From NCBI GenBank assembly GCA_016648135.1, contig JADDOH010002244.1, positions 62,001-126,000 of the forward strand: a stretch of 64,000 bases of DNA. Reading direction: 5' to 3'. Both the position numbers and the translations under genes were made by a program. Below the pieces are notes generated by a model. It saw only the letters and a list, made by a program, of their open reading frames with translations, searched no databases and was not told the origin of the DNA. Positions 48,085 to 59,509 of this stretch are shown here, piece after piece. Position 1 is the stretch's first letter; every line of letters begins with the position of its first letter. Source of the stretch: Agrypnia vestita. Taxonomy: Eukaryota > Arthropoda > Insecta > Trichoptera > Phryganeidae.

Positions 48085-48385
48085 TATCACCGAGATGGTT
48101 AGATCATATGGAACAAATAAGCGAGGAAAATGTGATTAAAAAAATATATGAAGCGAGTGTGGAAGGTAGCAGAAACGGAGTGCATCCGCGAAAGAACTGG
48201 CATGATAAGATACTACACATATTAGAAGATGATCCTGTTAAAATTTATTAACCCTTGTCAATAACCGCAGAGCATACAATAGAAGAGTATAAATTTAACC
48301 AAAGCAAAAATGGTGTAAGCATATGACGTTTTATTCATTCTGCATATACCTGTGGGCAAAAGGCGTGATGGTTAGTTAGTAATAA
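48085..48385 (+). pseudogene. RTE-clade LINE C-terminal remnant
   Basis: From 48,090 it reads RWLDHMEQISEENVIKKIYE, then ASVEGS, RKNWHDKILHILEDDPVK and a stop. It is clearly related to the tail at 2-436 but mutated. It ends with ggcgtgatggttagttagta, a degraded form of the (TAAG)n-type terminus. The upstream part is missing. Confidence 0.75.
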
Positions 48386-48439
48386 TTGAAATAATTTAAT
48401 GTAAATGTTTAATTCGTTCATTTTTATCACACATATTTG

Positions 48440-48485
48440 CTTCTTCTTCTTTTTATTCTTCTTCTTCTTCTTCTTCTTCTTCTAC
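48440..48485. repeat. (TTC)n microsatellite
   Basis: About fifteen CTT/TTC units with interruptions are present. An open frame reading poly-Leu through it (48,437-48,700) is an artefact of the repeat. An (ACAT)n run lies at 48,815-48,832. Confidence 0.85.
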
Positions 48486-49048
48486 TCCTTATTCTATTGA
48501 GTCGGGGTCACAGACTTCATAATTTTTTATTATACACATATTTTATATTCCTTATCTCATTTTCACTTCACTCCACCATCCTTCTTGCCCTTGAAATCTA
48601 TTTCCGTTGTCCTTTCTCTCCCCTAAAATCAAATTACTTATATCGTACTTCCTTCTCGTATTATTGTTTTTTTATGTCCTTTTTTAAACTCTTCCGTTAG
48701 TTTTTTTGTTGCATTTACATTATGTTATATTTGTCTTCTTATTAGGTTATGTACAATACATAGTATTCTAGGTTAATCGAGTGATTATGTAATTGGCTCA
48801 GTACATGAATTCTTACATACATACATACATACTTATTAGGTATACCATATTATGTTCTATTTTTTAGTATCAAATAAGCCATTTGAATTCTAAATAAAAT
48901 AACATAAAAATAAAAAAATAAAGAAAAGCGAAATCCTTAAATGCTATATTCTGTGTAATTTTATAATGTTTAATATTGTGTAGATATGAAATCTCTTTAT
49001 TTGTTTTTGATTATCTTGTAGGTACATACAGAAACGCTAAAATAAGAT

Positions 49049-49240
49049 TTGTTAAATAGAGATGCGAACACGGAATGCGTGTCGCATAAATATTATTACT
49101 ATTTTCAAACTAAGCTAAACGCTTGTCCTATGAAAATTGGACTAACTTCCTGGTATCCTGGTATAGGGCACAAACCACCGATCACCAAATTACTAGGCAA
49201 GCGTCATTACACCAACAAGTTACTCGAAGAATACTCTCAT
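49049..49240 (-). mobile_element. tRNA-derived SINE
   Basis: On the minus strand there is a degenerate tRNA-like head (ggtgatcggtggtttgtgcc as box B region), then the family body and the tail through gcattccgtgttcgcatct. It is the same family as 56,113-56,312. Confidence 0.7.
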
Positions 49241-49244
49241 TCTT

Positions 49245-51195
49245 GTGTTTACGGTTGCAGCAAACGAGGGTAGTATTTTAATTTTTTTTAATCTAAGGTA
49301 CCCTTGATGCAGATGGAATACAATTTGGGCACAATTCACATACACTGTACGTTTTGATGCGTGTTGACAAGCCCAATATTTAAATGGGACAACATCGGAC
49401 GAACCTTTTCTACCCGTTGTTAAAGTCTACAAGGTCGGAATACGTTTCCCTCGAGACATTGTCCCTTTTTCAGTACACCCTTCAATAGCAGTTCTATCAC
49501 GTGGTAATATTGGTTTCGAGGGATTCGAATCCATAAAATTTAAAGGTCAATTGACATTGTGGACTAAGTGGAAGGAACTATAAAATTCTCTATTGTGACG
49601 GCGAGAATATATTTACACTTACGAGTAAAATGATTATACATGTGCGCGTTTGAAACTAACGCGCATATTATGAGACTGGAATATCTCTTCCGTGGTAGTT
49701 TTTAAAAACTGCCGAGATCACAGCTGCGTAAATAAATTGATTGGTGATAAACGCTATTAATAGACCAGATCTAGTCTAGTAAAAATGTGAATATGGGTGT
49801 TTTTATCATCCTTGAAATATTCGAATAAATAACCATAAATTAATTTATGATTCCGCTAAAAATTTATATATTTTTTCAAAAAATTAAAATAAGACTATTT
49901 ATCAACATTCATGTAGACACATTTAAAGAATATTTTGATAAACGTATTAATTGTTCAAGAATGTATCAGGATATGATTTCTATAAAAAAAATTCTAAAAA
50001 TATTCGTTTACGAATTGAATAAAGTTAATCTGGGTGTTTGGTTTATTAATTAATGAGTCTTATAAACCAAATTCTGAAAAATTCAACAATTAGATTATTC
50101 AACAAGTCTTGATTAATCTTGATTAGTTTCGATTAATCTAATCATCAATAGTTTTGAAAACCCGATCCGTAGTCTGTTTTGGTGACTGTTTAAAAACTTT
50201 AATAATTCCCAATTCCAAGTCAGTATTTTGTCTTAGAGAAGAATATTAAAAACTCCTCACACTTCTTTTGACTACATCAAGAGAGGTTGCGATACGTCTT
50301 ATTCGTTTAAAAAATATTCTTTTTTTTTCTATTGTGGTATTTTGCATATTAAAATTAACAACTTCATATTAGAATTACTTTTCTTTCTATAAAATACTAT
50401 CATTAATATTTCTTGCAGCTTAGGGTTGGTATAAAGTATAAACTAATGTTTTATTTATTCTCATACCTTTCAAAAAACTGTTTTCAAACTCAAAGAAAAA
50501 TATACCTGAACGTGTGGTCAAAGATTAAATAGTTTACGTGATGCGTATATCTGTAGGTTATTGTGCTTCAAATTGAATTTAAAAATAACACAAGTACAGG
50601 AAAGAGTCCAGAACGCTCATGCCACTCTACGACAAAAAAAAAATTATTGTATATTTATTTATGTAGGTACTATTAACTTAATTAAAAAAATAACCAAATT
50701 AGGTATATTATTTTATTTACAAGACTAATATAAAATACTCATCGACCATTTTTGAGATAAAAATATAGGTAATTATTGTGAAAATTTTGGACTCAAAATT
50801 AAATGAAATAATTGGTAAATATTTAACATTTATTACTTTTAATAAAATTGTTAGCTACAAAATAAACATTTTATATCTCTTTTTTGTTGTTATAAAAATA
50901 ATTAGTCTTGAAGTAATATAATTCTTGAATAAATATTTCGGAGATTATTATTATTCTATAAATACAGCCTCTGTTATTTCCTCTCTCATTTCACGGGCCA
51001 AGTAGATGAGTCGATAATAAGGAGAGCACGTTCGAGATACAATTTACGACAATATTTGTAGCATGTAATATATTGTTTTTATATTGTGTATTATTGACCT
51101 TTTGTAGTTGGGGATATTGTAAATGAGTAAGCTGACAATAAAGTAGTATGAATAACTCCAAAAAAATTATTAATGGAACTCACCATCTGAAATTT
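49245..51195. other. AT-rich stretch, no supportable gene
   Basis: The segment 49,310-49,570 is less AT-rich and not similar to other repeats in the window, but has no usable frame. The rest is AT-rich without recognised features. Confidence 0.45.
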
Positions 51196-51199
51196 TATT

Positions 51200-53395
51200 T
51201 AAGGCCGGTGTTTTCTGATTTTTGTTTTCTGTTTAGTACTTCCACAGTGACTGGATACCCACCGCATTCTTTATGAGCGAAAGCTCCCATATCGGTCCTA
51301 CTCATACGTCGCCAGGTTGACAATTTTTCACTCTAAAGGCCATCTCCGTCTCACGTCGTGTAAAGGGCGACTGCGACCCAGAGTGACCTGAAATCATAAT
51401 CTCTCGCGCATCTTTCGTAAACTCACAAGCCCTTAGGATGTGCTCCGGCGTCTGAGCCACACGAGTGCAGGTGCACGAGGGTGACGCAGCGAGCCCCAGA
51501 CTATGTAATTTGCTCCGAAACTTGCCATGTCCCGACACCAGCTGCATCGCGTGGTGATCAAGCACCGGAGGACCGTTCTTTCTCATGGCGACTCTGGGGA
51601 GGAAGGAGTATGTCCACCTTCCAGTGGCGCCGTGTCCCATCTTTCTTGCCATTTTTCCTTAATCACAGTTCTTATTCTATCTCATAACTCCTGGTAACTG
51701 GCATCCGAGGGACTGAAGTTCACCTCAAAAACAGCTCCTTCCTTAGAGAGCTGCGAGCATTGGTTTCGATCACCTGAAGATCAGCGGGTAAAACACCCGC
51801 CAACACAGGTAGTGCTACTCCTGATACCGTCCGGAAGGCCCCCGTGAGGGCCAGCAGTAGAGTCCGCTGGCCTCTATTTTAAGCTGATGAGACCACCATG
51901 GTCCCCAGGCGGTGAGCCCAGGCACCGGCGGCGTACGTGATTTGACTCACGTAGGTCGCATGGTAGATAGGCCCAATCCGCGACGCTGACACGTTTCACC
52001 GACATGAAGAAACAGGCAGCCCTCTCCGAGATCGCTTTAACATGTTCAAGAAAGGAACCCAATGTGTCTATACATACTCCCAGATATTTCACAACTGTTT
52101 CAAATTTCACATTTATGCCTTTCACCTTGACAATCGGGTTCCTTTGCAAGCGACCCCGCATCATCATTGCCACCGTCTTGTGAGGAGCAAGAGCCAATTT
52201 ATTCCTATCGCACCATTCGTTCATAAGCTCTATCGCCCTGTTGCCTCGACGCTTAAGTTCCCTTCGACTTTTGCCGTACACCAGTAGCAGTGCGTCGTCT
52301 GCATGAGCGACCAGTTCACATCCCTGCGGCAATTGATCAAGAAGCATATCATCAAATAAGATATTCCACAGAGTCGGTCCAAGGACCTGTAAATAGCCCG
52401 TATCCGTACCCCTGGTGATGGACACCCCACCATAGCTCAAGGTCACATTACGTCCACTGAGGTAACTCTTCAATAACTCAAAAAGGTACCTAGGGCACTG
52501 CCTGATCTTAAGCTTGGTGAGTATCATGTCCACCACGCATTATTGAAGGCCCCAGATACGTCCAAAAAGACTCCCATTGCATACTTGTCCTTACAATCTT
52601 TGACCCATGCCTGTGCAAAAATAATAGCCCTCTCTGTAGACATTCCTTGGACAAAGTCAAATTGTCGATTGCAGGCCGGCGAAAGAGATGCTTCTAGCGC
52701 CTCAAACACCTTCCCGAAACCGGAAAGGAGTGAGATCGGCCGATACGCGCCTGGGTCTGATCGATGCTTGCCGTTGTTCTTCGAAATGACACAGAAAGGG
52801 GCTCTCTTCCATGCAGTGGGGAATGTCCTCACTTTCATGCAGGTATTCATCACGTTCACTACTTCATTTCTACCAAGTTTTCATACTTGCTTAACGATTA
52901 CTTCGGTCAGTTTGTCCACACCTGGGGCCTTAGTTGCACCCAGAAACCTAACTATATTATCGACTTCTGCGACCGTTACCGGTGGGGGATCCCTGTTATC
53001 ACTCAGCATTAAGCTGGTGGGGATCCTGGCCATCACATGGATAAGTCTGTGATGTTCAGTCTTCCCATAAGCCACATGCTGCGGAACCAGTTTGTTCAGT
53101 AGCCCATCAAGGGTGGTGTGAATTCCAATTGTCATCTCTTTCTCCTGTAAAATCCCGGAGAGCACTTGGGTCGCTTCTTTACCGCCAGCCCCAATGAGCC
53201 CCGTCACTTTCCATGGTCGGCATTACCAATCTCTGTTATCCGAATTTAAGGCCATTGCTGGCTATAAAATGGCTCAACAGCGCCCCTTCGCGCACAACTA
53301 ACCTAGCTAAGTCTTGGTCCCACCAGAGAGCGAGCATTCCCCCCCAAGAATGACATGTTTGTCTTTCAGGGCATCCAGGACGTGGGTTAATATCC
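51200..53395 (-). pseudogene. R1-clade non-LTR retrotransposon, defective
   Basis: Read on the minus strand, the order is as follows. An endonuclease remnant lies at 53,225-53,395 (LALWWDQD, then LLSHFIASNGLKF). A pre-RT block, ending PPPVTVAEVDNIVRFLGATK, follows. The RT start is AYRPISLLSGFGKVFEALE and FDFVQGMSTERAI, with YAMGVFLDVSGAFNN (motif A) next. The catalytic box at 52,294-52,305 reads AHADDALLLV (H where Y is usual), followed by VVKYLGVCID. The C-terminal Cys-rich block, CTCTRVAQTPEHILRACEF, is at 51,400-51,480. Stops, frameshifts and a deletion between the endonuclease and RT make it inactive. R1-clade elements often insert in specific rDNA or other sites; no target site is recognisable here. 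Confidence 0.85.
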
Positions 53396-53399
53396 TGAT

Positions 53400-54985
53400 G
53401 TGGCTAAATTTAAAATATACAGATATTAAAAAAATTATGTTCCATCTAAGATAATTGATGCACACGTTCTGTACTCATCAGAGAGGTGAGCCAGGTACAG
53501 AGGTCTCAGGCGAGTGGTGTCGATCAAGTACTTTCACAATCATTTCACTATCAACACGGCAACAGTGATATCCTCTAAAGCATATCTACGTGATAGTGAA
53601 AGATACGAACATAAAATCGTCGGCCAAGAATACCCTAATACGTTAAGTAATCAGTTTATTGCTGGACGTTGGGAGGGATATTCGTTTTGTTGTACGGATT
53701 TTAAAAAATAGATATTAGTATTAGAAATTGCGCGTGGGTTTGAATTTCGCGATTATTTTTGTCATATCTGGGATACATACCCAGATTATTTTATTCTACA
53801 CAAAAACGAACACATATACCTAATGTTGCGAGCGCAGATATAAGTTACTTACGGGATTTCGATATTTCTCCCAGTCTCCCGTCGCATCCAGGTTCTTGAT
53901 GGACTTATATTATTCTGGATATCATATTTTAAGCACACACACATATGGGAAATACGATTTCACTTTAAGGTTCCGAAACTTTTAATGAGCGGCGACAAAA
54001 AACACATACAGCCGTTCCTATCGCGGTTTTTGCCCAACTACTTCGTCGACGATCTCCTGCGTGAGGGGGGAAGGGGGAGCAGATGAAGGTGGGACAAAAT
54101 AGAGAAATATAGATTGTTCACGTATTATATTTTGGTATCTAACATCTAATTTTTCTCAATGTTGTTGAGAACAAGAATTTGATGGGGTTTAAGCTGTTAC
54201 ATATTTATATTTAATACGTTTCATTAATTTTTGCTTATCTTTAATTTTTTTATCTCATCAGTCTTATGAATCAAAAGAACATTTTTTACCTTATCAATAA
54301 AAAACCAACAAATCAAAATAATGACCAAAAAAATATACAAAAATTATTAAAATTACAAAAATTACAAAAATTTACAAATATCGAAAAAAATACAAAAATA
54401 CAATTTTTGTGGCAGGGATCACACGAATGCTTCCAGACGTGCCAGTTGAGATTGCAGTGTGGGAAGAACCAAAGTCAAAAATAGTTTGTGGTAGCAGGGT
54501 AACGGAAAAAATATCAATTTCATAATTATAAACAGAATAATGAGTTTATACATCTACCCGATAGCATAAAAAAACTCGATGTTCCCAGCGATGTTTTGTT
54601 TCTAAATTATTTCTTAAGATTAATTTTTCACACCCCAGCCCTACAATAATTCCCATTCTGTGCGATATATTATCTGTGCTACACATCTCTGAAAATAAAG
54701 GAAATACCCGCTTAGCCAATATCGTATTTCAATCGGCTCCGGCCAGGCAACACGGTCGCCATATTTTTAACGCCCCTCCGAGTGAGCTTACCGTGTAACG
54801 TCATAAAATTCAAGCCAAGCAATAAATTTGAAAAAGCCTCTGTTTTACTGTGCTTCGCCGTGCCTCGAAAATTGTTTGACGATAATGTTAATGAAATATT
54901 TCGTGACGACTTCAGGCGACATGATAACTTTTTTATATTTTATAAACGAATTCTTAATATAATTATAATTGAATTCTGTTAATAT
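53400..54985. other. Mixed stretch, no supportable gene
   Basis: The + frame 53,514-53,711 (65 codons) lacks a recognised domain or good splice context. A G-rich run (gaggggggaagggggagcag) lies near 54,062-54,081. The segment 54,650-54,900 has balanced GC but no usable frame. Confidence 0.4.
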
Positions 54986-54989
54986 GCGT

Positions 54990-56880
54990 CGGGTACCAGT
55001 TGTTCCAATTGTAAGAAAGAATAAGAACAAGAAAACACATAATAAATGGTAAAATAATCATTTGAAAAATATGCAATATTAAAGAGATAGGTTATATAAA
55101 ATAGCAAAAATAACAAAAAATCTGGAGGACTGGGAAAAATTTAAAATATATATTTAAAATAAATACACAAATGAACTAAAAAAAATAACAAAAACAGATA
55201 CTTTCAAACTAAAATCGAGAATGAAAAAGGCGATTTAAAAAAAATGTGATCTATAATAAAGTCATTAAAACAAAATGACACAAGCAAAATAAATGATGAT
55301 ACAAAATTTCCTCCAGAAATAGAAGGATCTATATATATTGCAAGTAAATTTAACAAATATTTTGTAAATAGTGTGGAAAAAATAAACAAAACTTTTCTCG
55401 TGCAAACGCAGATTTTAATTAAAATAATACTATAGAAGAAAAAAAAATCTACTAAAGTTAAGGAAATCTCTATAGAATAATAAAAACTATATTTAAAAAA
55501 TGAAATCAAAACCTAGTCCAGATAGAATAACCTAATACGAGAATAACTACCTATAACAGAAAAAATCTCATAAATATTATAAATGAATCAAATTACTTAG
55601 GAATTCTTCCACAATCTTGTAAAATATTGAGGGTTATCCCAATACCAAAGGTTAAAAATACTAAAAAATGTGAAGAATTTAGACCAGTAAATACGCTTCC
55701 AAAGTATGAATAGATACTAGAATATATTACAAAAGAATAGCTTGTTTACTATTTAGAAAGCGAAAATATACTATGCGAGGAACAGTGTAGATTTAGAAGT
55801 AAACACTCTTGTGAAATGGCACTAAATTTATTACTGGAAGATTGGAAAGAGGATAGGATAAAAACAGATTTGTCATTGCTGTATTCCTGGATTTCAAGAG
55901 TGTTTGAAACTATAGATCGAAAAATTATATTGCAAAAATTGTCTAGAATTGGAATAAAAGAAAATGCTTTGAATTGGTTTACAAACTACTATCCAATATT
56001 TACCCAATCCTTATATCATTAGGTGTTCCACAAGGCTCAGCTCTAGGACCAATATTATTCATAATTTACATTAATGATATAGTAAATACTTAAACATTGT
56101 AAAATTCTATTTTTTTTAAATAGAGATGTGAACACGGAATGCGTGTCACATCAATATTCTTACAATTTTCAAATTAAGCTAATTGCTTGTCCTTTGAAAA
56201 TAGGACTAAAAAAAAAAGGAAAATAGGACTTGCTGGTCTGGAGTGAGATTCGAACCCGCGACCTTTGGATCACGAGGCGAGAGTCCTAACCACAAGACCA
56301 ATAAGCTACTCTCTACTATTATTCGCAGATGATGCGCTAGTATACATATCAGGAGACAATTACATAGAAATCATGAACAAGCTAAACCATGACCTTAATC
56401 AAATATCAATATGGCTAAAAATAAATAAACTGAAATTAAATATTAACAAAATAAGAGTAATGATCATCGGAAATAAGAGAATACAAGATGCACCAACATC
56501 GTATTATTATCGATAGGGAAGCAATCAAAGAAACAACTGATATGAAATACTTGAAAATAATTATAGATAATAAATTAAACTTTTTATTGAACAATAATTA
56601 TGTAACAAAAAAATAGCAAAACGAATTTCACTCTTGGGAAGAATCAGAAGATATATTAAAACAAAATCGTACAAAAATATATATAACACAATAATGGTCC
56701 CCCACATCAACTACTGTGTGTAAATCCACACTGCCTACCCCGCTTCTCTAATATCAGATGATTTAATGCTGTTGTACCTGCAATTCAACGCGCACAATTC
56801 TCTAGAAATATATTTTATTCAGCGCTATTGTATAATAGATTCAATAAAAGAACAAGATATTTTATAAAAGAATATATTCC
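54990..56880 (+). pseudogene. CR1/Jockey-superfamily LINE ORF2 remnant, split by a SINE
   Basis: Decayed + strand RT motifs occur in order. FNKYFVNSVEKINKTF lies before the RT. Then come CKILRVIPIPKVKNTKKCEE and EFRPVNTLPKYE, and CRFRSKHSCEMALNLLLEDW. The VFETIDRKII remnant of motif A is next, followed by GVPQGSALGPILFIIYINDI. After an inserted SINE (56,113-56,312) comes the catalytic FADDALVYISGD (56,322 onward), then MKYLKIIIDNKLNF and, in shifted frames, SYKNIYNTIMVPHINYC. Multiple stops (for example a TGA replacing Trp in the pre-RT block) and frameshifts make it dead. It is unusually A-rich on this strand. Confidence 0.85.
56113..56312 (-). mobile_element. tRNA-derived SINE, full length, inserted in a LINE
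   Basis: On the minus strand the head reads cttgtggttaggactctcgc (box A region) and gcgggttcgaatctcac (box B). The body is shared with four other copies, and the element ends gtgttcacatctctattta. It interrupts the RT gene exactly between INDI and FADD. CTATT at 56,107-56,111 and 56,316-56,320 is a candidate short target-site duplication. This is the best-preserved copy of the family in the window. Confidence 0.85.
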
Positions 56881-56937
56881 TATTTGACATATTCCTATTT
56901 GAAATTCCTATTTGACATTTTTATTTCATCTTTCCAG

Positions 56938-57060
56938 GTGTTGGCTTATAAAACTCCCCATATTTTCAATCTTCACGATCGTTTAATTGAAATCGTGCCA
57001 GGATTGACGTCGTATGAAAACCTGACTGAAATTTTTGAAAACGAAAGTCTTGTTTTTTAA
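56938..57060 (+). CDS. Terminal exon of an unidentified gene
   Basis: A polypyrimidine tract ending TTTCCAG is followed by a 41-codon open stretch in phase 0 that ends in TAA (57,058-57,060). AATAAA lies 36 bases later. The 40 residues read VLAYKTPHIFNLHDRLIEIV, then PGLTSYENLTEIFENESLVF. I do not recognise the protein. The balanced codon use differs from the A-rich LINE on its left. Acceptor, open frame, stop and poly(A) signal together support a real last exon of a + strand host gene. Its other exons must lie upstream and were not recognised. Confidence 0.5.
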   Translation: MLAYKTPHIFNLHDRLIEIVPGLTSYENLTEIFENESLVF

Positions 57061-57095
57061 TTTATGATTAATTTATCGCTAAGACATGTTTACTC

Positions 57096-57101
57096 AATAA
57101 A
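57096..57101 (+). terminator. Poly(A) signal after the unidentified terminal exon
   Basis: AATAAA lies 36 bases downstream of the stop at 57,060, a plausible position for a short insect 3' UTR. Confidence 0.5.
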
Positions 57102-57313
57102 AGATAACATATAAATGTGTATGGTATTGAGTGTGTTTATATACATAAATCCTTTTTTTTTAATTGTTAAGATATCATAAAATAGTTTGTTGTGTAAAAT
57201 AAGATTGTATTTAAGACATTTTTACATTTAACATTTCATACATTTCTAATATATTTTAAGAAATTTAAGAAAAAATTACACACTATGTTTTAAGCCACTT
57301 AATTGCTATACAT

Positions 57314-57355
57314 TTGTCAACTAGTTTCGGTTGGACTCAACCTTCTTCAGGACAA
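57314..57355 (-). ncRNA. Hammerhead ribozyme, family C, intact core
   Basis: On the minus strand: UUGUC, CUGAAGA (complement of 57,344-57,350), stem II GGUUG/CAACC, GAAA, CUAG, UU, GACAA. UUGUC and GACAA pair perfectly as stem I. CUAG is self-complementary, so helix III can form between two molecules. All invariant core bases are present. This is the most convincing hammerhead in the window. Confidence 0.8.
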
Positions 57356-57428
57356 TTACAATATAGACTAATCTAGGTACAGAAATTTATAAAGGAGGAA
57401 AGAAAAAGAGAGAGGGACAGAGTGTCAA

Positions 57429-57701
57429 CTAGGTGGGGGGGAGGGAATGGGAGGAGTTAACTGAAGATAGAGGGAACAACTTTAAAATCGGACTATTAGA
57501 TAAATTTATTTGTTTATTTATTATTTGACTATTATTGTTGATAGCTTTATTAATTTCTAATGCTTCTAGATTGTTAAGTTGCAAACCTAATCCGTTTTTG
57601 TGTAAAATTTTTGGCCCTGTATTATTATTAAATGTGTGATTAAAATTAATTAGATGTTCGGCAAATTCAGAAAAACCTACATTTGTTAAGCATTTAATGT
57701 G
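57429..57701 (-). pseudogene. PLE GIY-YIG C-terminal fragment
   Basis: The open minus frame ends at a stop at 57,429-57,431. It reads IKCLTNVGFSEFAEHLINFN, then GLGLQLNNLEALEINKAINN and NKQINLSNSPIL. This is the C-terminal part of the PLE endonuclease domain and the LNSP-type tail. It starts at the inverted-repeat junction and has no start codon. The catalytic GIY and YIG strands are absent. Confidence 0.7.
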
Positions 57702-57779
57702 TTGAAACTAGTTGACAAATGTATAGCAATTAAGTGGTTTAAAACATAGTGTGTAATTTTTTCTTAAATTTCTTATAAT

Positions 57780-58880
57780 GTCAAGCCACAAAGTGTTTTC
57801 TTGCTTTGAAAAGTTAATATATTTTAGTTTACTTCCAGGATAATCCTTGACGAATATTATCTTTCAGTTTGTAAAACAGTTTTTGATTTGTTTTAGATAG
57901 ATTGTAAAAAAACAGATTTTTATGTCAGTGTTTAATTAAAATTAATAATCATGTCCAACTACAAAGTTAACGCCATAAACGTCTTGTTGCGACGCTCTTA
58001 ATCTACGATAATTATTTTAAGAATTTGATATTTTCTATTCAAAAACATTCTGTTTGATTTAAAAAGTTATTCATAAACGTCGGCCTGCTACATAAAATGA
58101 CACACGGTATTTAAGTGTATTTTTACTATTATTTATTTGGACAATTTTACTAAAGTAGACTGAGATATTTTAATTAAATGAACATATTAATATTTGAAAC
58201 AATAAATATTTTACGTACTACCTCTCTAAGAAAACAGAACTTATCGTTTTAAGAGATGAAAAAATAATCGTTTTTATTAAAGTCTAAGTTTTATTTTAAA
58301 TAATTACGTTATTCATTGATAATATGTGTAGATAATTTCATCGTCCATGAAATTTACCAAATAATAGAGTAAATTAATTTAATCTAGTTTTGCTGCAAAA
58401 TTATTGTACGGCTGGAACGATCATTTGACAAGCCCACGCGCTTAATCACCCTAATACAATAATATTGTGAATCTTCCCACGCCTTAAATGGCTCTAGAGT
58501 GCTTCGTCATAATTGACGAGAAGCGTATTTGTCTCCTTTTAGATGCGAAGGTTACAGGGCGAGAAATAACCTCTGTCGGTCTTAGGCGGCGCCAAACGCT
58601 TAAGATTTTCTCTTTTTAAGTACTTAATTAAAGAACGTATATAACATAATGTTGTTTTTTTTAAAGAAAAACGTAGCGTTATTAGCCTGACGTTCCCTTA
58701 TCAATTTTCTTTGGATAAATCATAAATTTACATATCTGAAGCTTGACAGAACCTGATTTTGAATGAGAATGTAATTAATTTTTCGAAGAATATTTTTTCT
58801 TCTGAATGAAGGCTTGAACTTTGTTGTGACATTATTACTAAAGTAAAACATAAATCACTTTGTTTTCACCACTTTATTAG
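57780..58880. other. AT-rich stretch with a GC-richer island
   Basis: 58,420-58,620 has balanced GC (around gtcttaggcggcgccaaacg) and no repeat resemblance or usable frame, so it is a candidate conserved non-coding segment. The rest is AT-rich with no recognised feature. Confidence 0.4.
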
Positions 58881-58885
58881 ATCAT

Positions 58886-58930
58886 ACAACCTACATGTTT
58901 CGAGAACAATGTTCTCTTCTTCAGGATTGT
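58886..58930 (-). ncRNA. Hammerhead ribozyme, family D, intact core
   Basis: On the minus strand: ACAAUC, CUGAAGA (complement of 58,918-58,924), stem II GAGAAC/GUUCUC with an AUU loop, GAAA, CAUG, UA, GGUUGU. Stem I pairs over six positions, including one G-U. CAUG is self-complementary as helix III. All invariant core bases are present. The overlapping + frame 58,895-59,137 is a by-product. No PLE ORF in the same sense is attached, so it may be a solo terminal repeat. Confidence 0.75.
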
Positions 58931-59509
58931 TTGTGTACTAACAACCTGAACCTTATACACCTTGTCACCATAAAGTTCAAGCCTTTATTCAGAAGAAAAA
59001 GTATTCTTCGAACAATTAATAATCCTTATTATAATTGTCCTAAAAATGCAGATAGTAATGCAAATATTCCCATTGCGAGCTTGAAAACAACAAATGGCGA
59101 AATCGTATTAAGTAGCGAGAAGTGCAGATTTTTTTAAATTTTTTTAAAACCTGCAGGTAATATTTAATGTTTAGAAATATTATAAAAATTAAATATTATC
59201 TACTGTGCATTTATAAAAAGAATGTACATATTTAATATTTATACGCGTTTACTTTTAGTTGACAATAAACATATACGTGTTTTAGAATAATATGTGAATA
59301 TGGCCATTTTTTATTTTGGTGATGGCCATTCCAGTGTAATCCTAGCAATCCTAGCCATACACTAAAAATCAAGGAACATAATAATTAATAACGACCCTTG
59401 CGTGTAAAATAGCCCGTACGCTGGTTGTAAATCCAGTAAGTTAGGAACCGACTGACAACGAAATTATTATATTTAGATAAGACCTATTAGACACCAATGA
59501 CCGCAGTAG

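Larger units (their letters stand above)
57257..57775 (-). mobile_element. Penelope-like element C, truncated, with inverted ends
   Basis: Inverted 72-bp arms (57,257-57,328 and 57,704-57,775, one mismatch) flank a minus-strand PLE C-terminal frame. The downstream copy, in the same sense as the ORF, carries the full hammerhead motif. The upstream inverted copy stops exactly at the GAAAC block. Total length is about 520 bp, so nearly all of the RT is missing. Confidence 0.85.

Noticed and set aside
48437..48700. Leu-rich 87-codon frame resembling a signal peptide
   Set aside because: The Leu run is the (TTC)n microsatellite in another frame.
53514..53711. 65-codon + frame as upstream exon of the orphan gene
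   Set aside because: The translation has no recognised homology and lacks a good donor at its end; it ends in a stop within AT-rich sequence.
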